From NCBI RefSeq assembly GCF_030676415.1, contig NZ_JAUUTW010000028.1:1-64000 (forward strand): a DNA stretch of 64,000 nucleotides, read 5' to 3'. Both the position numbers and the translations under genes were made by a program. This document shows, piece after piece, positions 49,035-57,717 of this stretch (positions are counted from its first letter, which is position 1; every line of letters starts with the position of its first letter). Source of the DNA: Peribacillus frigoritolerans (GTDB lineage: Bacteria; Bacillota; Bacilli; Bacillales; DSM-1321). Below the pieces are notes generated by a model. The model saw nothing but the letters and a program-made list of their open reading frames with translations, searched no databases and was not told the DNA's origin.

Positions 49035-50843
49035 ATGATAAATGGCCGTATAGAAGATGAGAAAATTAATCAAATTCGTGAAGCTGTTGACATTGTTGAT
49101 TTAATTGGGGAGTATGTCCAGCTGAAGAAGCAGGGGCGCAATTACTTTGGCCTATGTCCTTTTCATGGTGAAAACTCGCCCTCGTTTTCCGTTTCAACGG
49201 AAAAACAAATCTTTCATTGTTTTGGTTGCGGGGCAGGCGGAAATATTTTTACCTTCTTAATGGATATAGAAGGCTACAGCTTTGTGGAATCTGCAAAAGT
49301 TTTAGCTGAAAAGGGAAATGTTCCTTTGGATGTTGAAATCAATAAGGATTCCAAGCGATCTAACATGCCGGCAGGCTCTCAGCAAATGGTTGAAGCCCAT
49401 GACCTGCTGAGGAAGTTTTATCATCATCTCCTCGTTAATACGAAAGAGGGGCAGGATGCTCTCGAATATTTACTTAAACGCGGATTTACTGAAAAGACGA
49501 TAGAAAAGTTCCAAATTGGCTACTCTTTGGATTCATGGGACTTCGTGTCCAAGTTTCTTTTAAAACGCGGGTTTCCAGCGGAATACATGGAGCAGGCAGG
49601 GCTTATTATTTACAGGGAAAAAGACGAGTCATATTTTGACCGTTTCAGAAATAGAGTCATGTTCCCAATTATGGATCATCAAGGAAATACGATTGCGTTT
49701 TCAGGAAGAGCGATGGGGGACGATGAGCCCAAATATTTGAATAGTCCTGAAACGCCAATCTTTAATAAAAGTAAAACTTTATATAATTTCCATCATGCAA
49801 GACCACACATACGAAAGAAAGAACAAGCAGTCATTTTTGAAGGCTTTGCCGATTGCATTTCAGCAGTTGGCGCAGGTGTAGAAAATGCGGTCGCCACGAT
49901 GGGTACTGCCCTGACGGACCAGCATATCCAGCTTTTAAAAAGGAATACTGACCAGATACTTATTTGCTACGATTCGGACTCTGCGGGATTGAACGCAGCC
50001 AATCGTGCAGTTAATATGCTACAGGACCATGAGTTTTCCGTGAAGGTCGCTCTCATGCCTGATAACCTGGACCCCGATGACTACATAAAGGAATTCGGTG
50101 AAAAAAGCTTTGTTTCTGAAGTAATAGGGGCCAGTTTAACCTACATGGCATTCAAAATGCATTATTTGCGTCGAGGGAAAAATGTAAATAATGAAGGAGA
50201 TCGAATTCAATATATCGAAGAAGTCCTTAAAGAAATTTCGCGATTGCCCAATGCAGTGGAGAGGGATCATTATCTCCGGCAGCTATCCTCTGAATTTTCC
50301 CTTTCATTGGATGCGCTGGAACAGCAGCAGCGTCAGGTGTTCTTTACGGAACGCAAGAAGGGGACACTGCCGCAGCCGGCAGCCCAAAAGAAAATGGCCC
50401 TGCAATATGAGCATAAGTTAAAGCCTGCTCACCATAATGCTGAAACGAAGTTGATTGCCCATATGCTAAAAAGCAGGGATATGACTTTCAAAATTCAGCA
50501 GTTGCTTGGGCAAACGGTCTTTCATGTAGATGAACATCAGGCAATCATCACCTATTTATATGCGTTCTATGAAGATGGACACGAACCGGATACAAGCTTT
50601 TTCCTTACTTATTTACCGGATCCAAACTTGAGAAGGATCGTTTCGGAAATAGAAATGATGTCAGTGAATGAGGAAGTTACCGATAAAGAACTGACCGATT
50701 GTATAAATCAAGTGTTGAAATATGAAAAGTTGTTAAAGATAAAAGAAAAACAAGTTGAAGAAAAAGATGCAGTCAGACGAAGTGATTATGTCACTGCTGC
50801 ACAAATTGCCATGGAAATCATTAAATTGCGTAAAATGTTGTAG
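49035..50843 (+). CDS. dnaG: DNA primase
   Basis: Makes RNA primers for replication. The 602 residues contain the N-terminal CHC2 zinc-binding domain (CPFHGENSPSF ... FHCFGC, about 41-65), the TOPRIM polymerase core (VIFEGFADCISA near 266 and CYDSDSAGLNAA) and the C-terminal helicase-binding domain. The ATG at 49035 follows AAGGTGG; the TTG at 49020 that opens the frame lacks one. Confidence 0.96.
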   Translation: MINGRIEDEKINQIREAVDIVDLIGEYVQLKKQGRNYFGLCPFHGENSPSFSVSTEKQIFHCFGCGAGGNIFTFLMDIEGYSFVESAKVLAEKGNVPLDVEINKDSKRSNMPAGSQQMVEAHDLLRKFYHHLLVNTKEGQDALEYLLKRGFTEKTIEKFQIGYSLDSWDFVSKFLLKRGFPAEYMEQAGLIIYREKDESYFDRFRNRVMFPIMDHQGNTIAFSGRAMGDDEPKYLNSPETPIFNKSKTLYNFHHARPHIRKKEQAVIFEGFADCISAVGAGVENAVATMGTALTDQHIQLLKRNTDQILICYDSDSAGLNAANRAVNMLQDHEFSVKVALMPDNLDPDDYIKEFGEKSFVSEVIGASLTYMAFKMHYLRRGKNVNNEGDRIQYIEEVLKEISRLPNAVERDHYLRQLSSEFSLSLDALEQQQRQVFFTERKKGTLPQPAAQKKMALQYEHKLKPAHHNAETKLIAHMLKSRDMTFKIQQLLGQTVFHVDEHQAIITYLYAFYEDGHEPDTSFFLTYLPDPNLRRIVSEIEMMSVNEEVTDKELTDCINQVLKYEKLLKIKEKQVEEKDAVRRSDYVTAAQIAMEIIKLRKML

Positions 50844-50878
50844 TCGTTTAGGTGTAAGTCCTGGAAGGAGGGGAACTA

Positions 50879-52012
50879 ATGGCTGAAAAACCAGCACGTT
50901 CCAAACAAGTTGATAATGAATTTAGCCTTGAACAGGTGAAAGAAAAATTACTGGAGCTAGGTAAAAAACGAGGCTCTTTGACTTTAGAAAAAATCGCTGA
51001 AATGATTGGCGGTTTTGAGTTGGATTCCGATCAAATGGATGAGTTCTATGAGGTGTTAGCAGAAAACGGCGTCGAAATACTCACTGATGGTGAGGAAGAC
51101 GAGGATGAAGATGATCCAGATGAGAAGAAACTTGCAAAAGAAGAAGAGTTTGACTTAAATGATTTAAGTGTTCCTCCTGGCGTTAAAATTAATGACCCAG
51201 TACGAATGTATTTAAAGGAAATTGGCCGGGTCGACCTTTTATCGGCAGAAGAGGAAATCTCTCTGGCGACGAGAATTGAAGATGGAGATGAGGAAGCTAA
51301 ACGCCGTTTGGCAGAAGCTAACCTTCGTCTTGTTGTCAGTATCGCCAAGCGCTATGTCGGACGCGGGATGCTTTTCCTTGATTTGATTCAGGAAGGTAAT
51401 ATGGGACTAATCAAAGCAGTGGAAAAATTTGATTACCGCAAGGGATTCAAATTCAGTACGTATGCAACATGGTGGATTCGCCAAGCGATAACCCGTGCCA
51501 TTGCCGACCAAGCAAGAACGATCCGGATACCGGTGCATATGGTGGAAACCATCAATAAATTGATCCGTGTCCAAAGACAGCTTCTTCAGGATTTAGGACG
51601 TGAACCTTCTCCGGAAGAAATTGCGGAGGATATGGACTTAACTCCTGAAAAAGTTCGTGAAATCTTGAAAATAGCTCAGGAGCCTGTTTCATTGGAAACG
51701 CCAATAGGTGAAGAAGACGATTCGCATTTAGGCGATTTCATTGAAGATCAGGATGCGACTTCCCCATCGGAACATGCAGCATATGAACTATTGAAAGAAC
51801 AGCTTGAAGACGTATTGGATACTCTTACTGACCGTGAAGAGAACGTCTTGAGACTCCGCTTTGGACTTGATGATGGCCGCACCCGTACACTTGAAGAAGT
51901 AGGTAAAGTGTTTGGGGTCACCCGCGAGCGTATCCGTCAAATCGAAGCGAAGGCGCTACGTAAACTGAGACATCCAAGCCGCAGCAAACGCTTGAAAGAT
52001 TTCTTGGAATAG
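50879..52012 (+). CDS. sigA: RNA polymerase sigma factor SigA (RpoD)
   Basis: Main vegetative sigma factor. The 377 residues contain region 1.1 with an acidic stretch ([11 protein letters not shown] near 76), region 1.2 ([13 protein letters not shown]), regions 2.1-2.4 ending [18 protein letters not shown], region 3 and region 4.2 ([20 protein letters not shown]). GGAAGGAGGGG precedes the ATG. Promoters noted elsewhere in the window match its TTGACA/TATAAT preference. Confidence 0.98.
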   Translation: MAEKPARSKQVDNEFSLEQVKEKLLELGKKRGSLTLEKIAEMIGGFELDSDQMDEFYEVLAENGVEILTDGEEDEDEDDPDEKKLAKEEEFDLNDLSVPPGVKINDPVRMYLKEIGRVDLLSAEEEISLATRIEDGDEEAKRRLAEANLRLVVSIAKRYVGRGMLFLDLIQEGNMGLIKAVEKFDYRKGFKFSTYATWWIRQAITRAIADQARTIRIPVHMVETINKLIRVQRQLLQDLGREPSPEEIAEDMDLTPEKVREILKIAQEPVSLETPIGEEDDSHLGDFIEDQDATSPSEHAAYELLKEQLEDVLDTLTDREENVLRLRFGLDDGRTRTLEEVGKVFGVTRERIRQIEAKALRKLRHPSRSKRLKDFLE

Positions 52013-52028
52013 AATATATATACCCTTA

Positions 52029-52076
52029 ACAGAGCCCTCTTTGAATGCCCAGCGTTCGGGAGAGGCTCTTTTTTTC
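52029..52076 (+). terminator. Terminator of yqxD-dnaG-sigA
   Basis: AGAGCCCTCT pairs with AGAGGCTCT around a long loop (one bulge) and is followed by TTTTTTT. Confidence 0.82.
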
Positions 52077-52214
52077 AATTCCGATGAAAAATATCCTTGT
52101 AAGAACAATGTTTATCAAGTTTTCTATATAATGTAATTAAAACAGAAACAATTGTAACAACTAAAAAACTAAGCCCTGTTAAAAAGAAATGATCATCATG
52201 GGGATGTGGGATTC

Positions 52215-52777
52215 ATGGATAAATTGAGAAAGAAAATCATCATTCAAGCAATAAACTCCTGGAAGGAAAGTCGTATGCTTCCGGAGCAATATTGAAATTA
52301 CCTGCTTGCATTATACTGTCAAGGCGAACTGCCGCCATCAAAATCGAATAAAACCGGGAGCGAAAAAAACGACATCTTTTCCGGGTTGTTGATTGGGGCC
52401 CTTTTTGCATTTATTGTATTTTTGAATTATTTTACTGAAATACCCATAAGAATGCAAATGCTTATGACAACAATTTCAATACTTATCTTTGGGCTGGCGG
52501 TCCGCCGCTTAAACGGCAGGAAAATCATTTTTCAGATGGCGTTGATGGGAATGGCGCTATCATTGCTTTTATTAACTGTCAGTATGACGGAATTCATGGC
52601 ACCCGGCAAAGTGGACATCCTTTATATTTTCTTGTTCATTTATTGCGTCCTCTGGATTTTAATGGGCAATAAACTGAAGCTGCTCCATTTTCCATAGCGG
52701 GAGGCCTGGGAGCACTGGTCACTCTTTACTTTATTATTAATATAATTCAAGGACATTCCAGCGGTTTTAAAAAATGA
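52215..52777 (+). pseudogene. Broken membrane-protein gene with nonsense and frameshift lesions
   Basis: From the ATG at 52215 (after GGGATGTGGG) the frame reads MDKLRKKIIIQAINSWKESR, then MLPEQY and a TGA at 52293-52295, and continues in the same frame NYLLALYCQGELPPS into a run of membrane segments to a TAG at 52696. Just before that the coherent sequence moves to another frame (IAGGLGALVTLYFIINIIQG) and ends at TGA 52775-52777. The reading resembles Bacillus membrane proteins with a WKxSxLLPEQYC-like start, so the TGA probably replaced a cysteine codon and one or two bases were gained or lost near 52680-52696. Function of intact relatives is unknown to me. Confidence 0.75.
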
Positions 52778-52840
52778 TTTTAGGGTATTATGAAACATAT
52801 GTAAGAAAAAGTAAAATTGTTTGGAAATATACATAAGTTT

Positions 52841-52868
52841 TTGACAATTTTAAGAAATTATATAATAT
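52841..52868 (+). promoter_or_regulatory. Likely sigma-A promoter upstream of cccA
   Basis: TTGACA (52841-52846), 16 nt, TAATAT (52863-52868). A second candidate, TTGAAA 52890 with TAATAT 16 nt later, lies closer to the gene. Confidence 0.55.
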
Positions 52869-52883
52869 CTTCTATTTTTGGGC

Positions 52884-52911
52884 TTTTACTTGAAACTCTT
52901 TTCAAGTAAAA
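52884..52911. promoter_or_regulatory. Inverted repeat upstream of cccA
   Basis: TTTTACTTGAAA (52884-52895) and TTTCAAGTAAAA (52900-52911) form a perfect 12-bp inverted repeat with a 4-nt centre, about 70 nt before cccA, between the two promoter candidates. It could be an operator or an RNA hairpin. Confidence 0.55.
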
Positions 52912-52980
52912 TAATATATAGCTGTTTGTATATAATATTAAATATGGTAAGTTTAGGTTCTACATAGGGGAGGAAATACT

Positions 52981-53349
52981 ATGAAGCGCAATCCAGTAAT
53001 GCCTTTTATTATTATCATGGTTTTTGGTATTGGACTTATGTTTTTACTTTCGTTTAAAGGTTTGGGTGATGCCAAAGATCTTGCTAAGGAAAAAGAGGGC
53101 GGCGAAAAGACAGAAGAAACAGAAAGTGCCTCAGCATCACCTGAGGACATTTATAAGCAAAACTGTATCTCTTGTCATGGTGACGCCTATCAAGGCGGTG
53201 TCGGGCCTGCTCTAAAAGGAGTTGGCGATCGTCTGTCGGTGGACGAGGTTAAAGACGTGATCACTAATGGACGAGGTGGAATGCCACCAGGTTTAGTCGA
53301 AGAACAGAACGTTGACGCAATGGCCGAATATATTCATGGACTGAAATAA
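52981..53349 (+). CDS. cccA: Cytochrome c-550 (CccA)
   Basis: Membrane-anchored small cytochrome c of the respiratory chain. The 122 residues have a membrane anchor (about 8-27), an acidic/serine-rich linker and a heme domain with Cys62-x2-Cys65-His66 and the sixth ligand probably Met101 in GGMPPG. Size and layout match B. subtilis CccA (120 aa). GGGGAGGAAATACT precedes the ATG. It follows the sigA region as in B. subtilis. Confidence 0.95.
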   Translation: MKRNPVMPFIIIMVFGIGLMFLLSFKGLGDAKDLAKEKEGGEKTEETESASASPEDIYKQNCISCHGDAYQGGVGPALKGVGDRLSVDEVKDVITNGRGGMPPGLVEEQNVDAMAEYIHGLK

Positions 53350-53355
53350 TTCATG

Positions 53356-53405
53356 AAACTGACTCAAGAAATCGTTGGAAAGCGAACTTTTTGAGTCAGT
53401 TTTTC
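53356..53405 (+). terminator. Terminator of cccA
   Basis: AAACTGACTCAA pairs with TTGAGTCAGTTT, with further partial pairing inward; TTTTT follows. Confidence 0.88.
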
Positions 53406-53502
53406 ATTTATTCAGAAAAGGAAGATTCCAGATGGAAGGTTTCTTTTTCCCACTGATAGAAAAGTGCCCTATTTCTCCTTTCTGTAATTTTTCGATTGAA
53501 CT

Positions 53503-53511
53503 TGGTATAAT
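53503..53511 (+). promoter_or_regulatory. Extended -10 promoter of trmK-yqfO
   Basis: TGG-TATAAT, a perfect extended -10, lies about 56 nt before trmK; the -35 region (TGTAAT) is weak. Confidence 0.6.
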
Positions 53512-53566
53512 CGAATGGGAAGCTAATTATAGTAAGACATTATTTGAATTAAGAGAGTTGATAATT

Positions 53567-54274
53567 ATGAATCATGAAAAACTATCGATGAGATTAGAAC
53601 GTGTTGCCATACATATACCAAAAGGAAGCATCCTTGCAGATATAGGTTCAGACCATGCTTACTTGCCGTGCTATGCGGTGACTAACGGCTTGTGTGACAG
53701 CGCTATAGCAGGTGAGGTTGTAGAAGGGCCCTATCAGTCAGCACGCAAGCAAGTGGCAATGACGGGGCTCGGGGACAAGATAGAGGTCCGCAAAGGAAAC
53801 GGGCTTGAAGTATTGAATCCCGATGAAGCGACATGCATTACGATTGCAGGCATGGGAGGGACTTTAATATCAAGTATATTGGAAAGCGGAAAAGGGAAAC
53901 TCGGCAAGGCAGAAAGGCTTATCCTTCAGCCTAATGTCGGTGCAGCGAATGTTCGCAGCTGGCTAATCGAAAACGGCTGGGAACTTAGTGGCGAGGAAAT
54001 CCTTGAGGAAGATGGGAAAATCTACGAAATCTTAATTGCCAAAAAAGGAGACCCGCTCCGCCCTTATGGGGAAAACAAGCAAGCCGGCCTCACTTTCGGT
54101 CCATACTTAAGAGAGCAATTCAGTGACATTTTCATAAAAAAATGGCAGCTTGAGAAAAAACATTTGGAAAGAATCATCGAACAATTGGATGAAAGCGGAA
54201 GAAGCGGACTGGAAACGAAGCGCAATGAATTAAAATCCCAAATTTCAGTAATTGAAGAGGTGCTTAAAGGTTGA
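53567..54274 (+). CDS. trmK: tRNA (adenine(22)-N(1))-methyltransferase TrmK
   Basis: Methylates A22 of tRNAs. The 235 residues contain the SAM motif ILADIGSDHAYLP near 22-34, GEVVEGPYQSA, and the catalytic-site block ITIAGMGGTLI, as in B. subtilis YqfN. The open frame starts far upstream (53375) through the cccA terminator; AGAGAGTTG before the ATG at 53567 and the family N-terminus mark the true start. Its stop overlaps the TTG of yqfO. Confidence 0.92.
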   Translation: MNHEKLSMRLERVAIHIPKGSILADIGSDHAYLPCYAVTNGLCDSAIAGEVVEGPYQSARKQVAMTGLGDKIEVRKGNGLEVLNPDEATCITIAGMGGTLISSILESGKGKLGKAERLILQPNVGAANVRSWLIENGWELSGEEILEEDGKIYEILIAKKGDPLRPYGENKQAGLTFGPYLREQFSDIFIKKWQLEKKHLERIIEQLDESGRSGLETKRNELKSQISVIEEVLKG

Positions 54275-55389
54275 AGACAGTGAATGGTCACCAAATCATT
54301 GAAACGTTCGAACAATTCTCCCCAAAGCATTATGCAATGGAGGGAGATCCAATCGGGCTGCATGTCGGGCAGCTCAATAAGCCGGTTACTAAAGTGCTGA
54401 TTGCCCTTGATGTGCTGGAAGAGGTTGTAGACGAAGCGATAGAACATGGCGTGGAATTGATCATCGCCCACCATCCGCTTATTTACCGACCATTGAAAAG
54501 GATCGATACAAACGCAGCTGGAGGCCGCATCATCGAAAAGCTGATCAAACATGATATCGCTGTATATGCTGCACATACCAATTTGGATGTCGCTAAGGGC
54601 GGAGTGAATGATTTACTTGCCGAAGCTCTCCAGTTGCAGGACACGGAAGTATTGATTCCAACGTACGAGACTGCACTAAAGAAATTGGTCGTATATGTTC
54701 CAAAGACCGATGAACAAAAAGTGAGGGAAGCCCTAGGTAAGGCAGGGGCCGGAGCGATCGGGGACTACAGCCATTGTTCGTTTTCGGGGGAAGGTACCGG
54801 ACGCTTCTTGCCAGGTGAAGGCAGTGAACCGGTAATTGGCTCTAAAGGAAAGCTAGAAGAAGTAGCTGAAATGCGGGTTGAAACGATATTCCCGGAAAAT
54901 ATCGAGAAGAAAGTGCTAGCTGCGATGATTAAAGCCCATCCATATGAAGAAGTTGCTCACGATATATATAAACTGGAGAATAAAGGGGAGTCTCTTGGCT
55001 TAGGAAAGATTGGTGTACTTGCTGAAGAAATGACACTTGAACAGTTTTCCGAACATGTGAAGCGTACACTCGATGTTGATAGGGTGCGTGTCGTTGGTGA
55101 TTTGCAAAGTCCGATAAAAAAAGTGGCCGTTTTGGGCGGAGACGGCAATAAATACTTTACGACAGCGAAATTCAAGGGAGCTGATGTTTACGTTACAGGT
55201 GATATGTATTACCATACAGCCCATGACGCGATGATGATTGGATTGAATATCGTGGATCCAGGCCACAATGTTGAAAAGGTGATGAAAAAAGGTATAGCAA
55301 GAATCCTTGAAGAAATGTGCCGCGAAAAGAACTATGATGTGGAATTCATTCCATCCCGGCTGAATACAGACCCTTTCCGCTTCATTTAA
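54271..55389 (+). CDS. yqfO: NIF3/DUF34 family protein YqfO
   Basis: The 372-residue metal-binding protein of the NIF3/DUF34 family has IIAHHPLIYRPLKR near 70-83 and AHTNLDVAKGGVNDLL near 108-123 for the dinuclear metal site, a PII-like insertion domain (about 130-240) and a second metal-site segment with GDMYYHTAHDA and NIVDPGHNVE. It is often annotated GTP cyclohydrolase I type 2, an assignment not secured by the sequence. The trmK-yqfO pair is widespread. TTG start in a TTGA overlap. Confidence 0.92.
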   Translation: MKTVNGHQIIETFEQFSPKHYAMEGDPIGLHVGQLNKPVTKVLIALDVLEEVVDEAIEHGVELIIAHHPLIYRPLKRIDTNAAGGRIIEKLIKHDIAVYAAHTNLDVAKGGVNDLLAEALQLQDTEVLIPTYETALKKLVVYVPKTDEQKVREALGKAGAGAIGDYSHCSFSGEGTGRFLPGEGSEPVIGSKGKLEEVAEMRVETIFPENIEKKVLAAMIKAHPYEEVAHDIYKLENKGESLGLGKIGVLAEEMTLEQFSEHVKRTLDVDRVRVVGDLQSPIKKVAVLGGDGNKYFTTAKFKGADVYVTGDMYYHTAHDAMMIGLNIVDPGHNVEKVMKKGIARILEEMCREKNYDVEFIPSRLNTDPFRFI

Positions 55390-55402
55390 ATAACACGAAA
55401 AT

Positions 55403-55431
55403 AGGCAGCCCTTAGTGGCTGCCTTTGTTTT
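55403..55431. terminator. Terminator between yqfO and ispH
   Basis: AGGCAGCC (55403-55410) pairs with GGCTGCCT (55417-55424) around a 6-nt loop; TTGTTTTTG follows on the plus strand, and the minus strand continues ATTTTCG. It serves yqfO and perhaps ispH. Confidence 0.8.
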
Positions 55432-55438
55432 TGTGCAA

Positions 55439-56383
55439 TCATTTCTTCACTTTAATCTTAGGTAAAATCTTATGCAATGGCGTTTTCTTTTCGGTATTCC
55501 AAGTCGATTCATCATTTGCTTCATATTGCTCTATAAATGCGATAACTTCCTTCGTGATCGGAGTTGGTGTAGAAGCCCCCGAAGTGACGGCAACCGTTTC
55601 TGCATCTTTTAGCCATTCAAGGTTCAGCTCGGAAATATCAGCGATTCGATAAGCTCTCGTGCCGGCAATCTCTTGGGATACTTGTGCAAGACGGTTTGAA
55701 TTATTACTCTTGGGGTCTCCGACAACGATTAAAACATCAGCTTCGCCAGCTTGCTCGGCAACCGCTTCTTGGCGAACCTGTGTCGCTAAACAAATTTCCT
55801 TATGGACTTCGGCATGTGGGAACTTTTCCTTGACCTTATCCATGATATCCAAAACATCCCATTGGCTCATCGTTGTTTGATTGGTGACAATGATCTTATC
55901 ACTATTCAAAGTCAAGGCTTCCACATCTTCAGCCTTTTGAACCAGGTGAACGACATCGGGAGCTACTCCGACAGCACCCTCTGGTTCCGGATGGCCTTTT
56001 TTGCCAATATAAATGATTTGGTAGCCTTCCGCTTGTTTTTCCCGAATTAAGTCATGTGTTGCGGTAACATCGGGACAAGTTGCATCGAGCGTGACAAGAC
56101 CTTTTTTCTCAGCGATCTTCCTAATCTCAGGTGAAACGCCGTGAGCAGTAAAGATGACGGTTCCGCTGTCCACCTGTTCGATGATATCGTTGCGGTTGCT
56201 GCCGTCCAACGTGATGATGCCTTCTTCTTCAAAAGCATCCGTCACATGTTTGTTATGCACGATCATTCCTAAAATGTAAATGGGACGTGGCAAGGTTTTA
56301 TCTAAAGCCGCATTTCGGGCGATGACCATGGCATCGACAACGCCATAACAATAGCCGCGCGGGGAAATTTTAATCACTTTCAT
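55439..56383 (-). CDS. ispH: 4-hydroxy-3-methylbut-2-enyl diphosphate reductase
   Basis: Last step of the MEP pathway, forming IPP and DMAPP with an iron-sulfur cluster. The 314 residues have Cys12 in RGYCYGV, a second cysteine in [11 protein letters not shown] near 102 and a third in [12 protein letters not shown] near 196, the three cluster ligands, and the TNQTTMS motif. AAGGAGGACACATAG precedes the ATG at 56383. The ispG-like end at 63925 encodes the preceding step. Confidence 0.96.
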   Translation of the reverse strand: MKVIKISPRGYCYGVVDAMVIARNAALDKTLPRPIYILGMIVHNKHVTDAFEEEGIITLDGSNRNDIIEQVDSGTVIFTAHGVSPEIRKIAEKKGLVTLDATCPDVTATHDLIREKQAEGYQIIYIGKKGHPEPEGAVGVAPDVVHLVQKAEDVEALTLNSDKIIVTNQTTMSQWDVLDIMDKVKEKFPHAEVHKEICLATQVRQEAVAEQAGEADVLIVVGDPKSNNSNRLAQVSQEIAGTRAYRIADISELNLEWLKDAETVAVTSGASTPTPITKEVIAFIEQYEANDESTWNTEKKTPLHKILPKIKVKK

Positions 56384-56508
56384 CTATGTGTCCTCCTTCA
56401 AGGCAAGAAACTCTCACTTTTATACCTTTCTATTATATAAGACCATAGATGATATTACAAAACATCATATTTACATAAAATCAGTTATTGGTAAATTTTT
56501 TGTAGACT

Positions 56509-57195
56509 TTAAATATAAAGCTTGGGACCGGATGATCTTTCCCTTTTGGTTTCGGTACGAACTTGGGCGGTGGGGCCAGCTTCTTTAGCTTTATCGTTTT
56601 TCTTCGAATCGGTTTTTACCTCACTGTTTGTTTGTGCCTCAACCGTGGGCCCGCTTTCAACGGAAGCTCCCTGGTCCCCGGTCTCACCGGCAGATGAAAT
56701 GCTCCGGAAAACTTTCCACATGGAAGGCAGGTTTTTAATTACTGGTCCGTATTGTTCCACCATAGGGGTGAATTGTTCCGCTGCTTGCAACACTTTTTGC
56801 GTGTTGGAAAGCATATTATTAAGGGAATCGGGGTTTTTTAATGTTTCTAAGATACCGCCGCCGCTGCTTCTTGAAGAACTTTTGTTAGTGGAAGCAGCTG
56901 GCGCAAACAAATTGGGAGAAGCTGCTTTTTGTTTCGACTTACCGAGTATTTTTGACAATAACCCTTCTTTCTTTGCTGGCGGCATTTCCTGCCGCTGCGG
57001 TTGGGTGAAAGGGCCTCGGAAACCTTGAGGTCCCTGTGGCACCTGCGGTCTGTTTTGAACCATCGGCCGCTGCATCTGCTGATAAGGGTGGGGAATTTGC
57101 GGTGACTGTCTGAATGGAGCAGGGTACTGCTGCATCCTTCGACCATTGGGTGGCTGAAAACCGGGTCCGGGTTGACGATTTCTATTTGGGAACAT
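56509..57195 (-). CDS. yqfQ: YqfQ/VrrA-like protein
   Basis: A 228-residue low-complexity protein: a Pro/Gln/Arg-rich N-terminal third (MFPNRNRQPGPGFQPPNGRR onward), a conserved middle (LETLKNPDSLNNMLSNTQKVLQAAEQFTPMVEQYGPVIKNLPSMWKVFRS) and a charged tail ending SSGPKLYI. The middle is the YqfQ family domain, and the place between ispH and cshB agrees. In B. anthracis the orthologue vrrA is the classic variable-repeat locus; here the Pro/Gln region has no exact tandem repeat. GAGGAGGTGAAACCT fixes the ATG at 57195. Function unknown. Confidence 0.85.
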   Translation of the reverse strand: MFPNRNRQPGPGFQPPNGRRMQQYPAPFRQSPQIPHPYQQMQRPMVQNRPQVPQGPQGFRGPFTQPQRQEMPPAKKEGLLSKILGKSKQKAASPNLFAPAASTNKSSSRSSGGGILETLKNPDSLNNMLSNTQKVLQAAEQFTPMVEQYGPVIKNLPSMWKVFRSISSAGETGDQGASVESGPTVEAQTNSEVKTDSKKNDKAKEAGPTAQVRTETKRERSSGPKLYI

Positions 57196-57419
57196 AGGTT
57201 TCACCTCCTCAGATTTTATTTGCTGGTTTAATCTTCTATATAAATTATGCAACTCGACAAAAAAGGTTTGGGGAAAGAGTGACTGGGCAGTTGTGAAGTA
57301 ACCGGAAAGAAGGTAAGATGGTAACGGTAGTCTTTTAGCTCCATGTCTGCGGGGGATACGCTATGACCAGGACAGGGGCTTTTCGTTTGCAAGAGTCCAT
57401 TTTAAGAGAACTAACCTCA
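57196..57419. other. Spacer between yqfQ and the cshB-side repeats
   Basis: Apart from the yqfQ ribosome binding site and upstream AT-rich stretch, I see no gene or RNA here. Short GC-rich patches (GTCTGCGGGGGATACG near 57345) may be further worn repeat pieces. Confidence 0.4.
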
Positions 57420-57661
57420 GCGCATGCGCTTTTGTGATTTAAGTAAATGGGTCACAGTGAAAAAAGTAGATGGCCTGCCCATTATGGGACAATCCCTATT
57501 TTCTTCACGAGCAACCCAGGCGCTTGCACTTTTTGTGTAATCCAGCTTCAGCGCCTAGCTCGTTGTGAAAAAGAAGATTGCCCTCACAAGGCAAAAAGCG
57601 CCTTATGGGACAATCCCTATTTTCTTCACGAGCAACCCAGGCGCTTGCGCTTTTTGTGTAA
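57420..57661. repeat. Two-copy array of an about 121-bp intergenic repeat
   Basis: The 59-bp segments 57482-57540 and 57603-57661 are identical except for one base, with copies 121 nt apart. The segments before them are similar but diverged (GTGAAAAA-G-AGA-TGCC pattern in both). The unit contains CAGGCGCTTGCGCTTTTTGTG and TCCAGCTTCAGCGCCTAGC, pieces I recall from a GC-rich intergenic repeat common in Bacillus. GCGCATGCGC at 57420-57429 looks like the end of an earlier copy. The array ends 57 nt before the cshB start. Confidence 0.85.
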
Positions 57662-57717
57662 AATTTATTATAATAACAGGACATGTCTAATGACTGACAG
57701 GATAAAGGAGTTTTTTG

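Noticed and set aside
52293..52295. In-frame TGA read as selenocysteine
   Set aside because: No selenocysteine insertion element is visible, the protein is a non-redox membrane protein, and a second lesion (frameshift) lies downstream; pseudogene is simpler.
53375..53566. N-terminal extension of trmK in the long open frame
   Set aside because: It reads through the cccA terminator and the trmK promoter; the ribosome binding site and family N-terminus are at 53567.
57482..57661. Short CRISPR-like pattern (two near-identical 59-bp repeats with a 62-nt spacer)
   Set aside because: Only two copies, repeats too long, the spacer is itself related to the preceding segment, and no cas gene is near.
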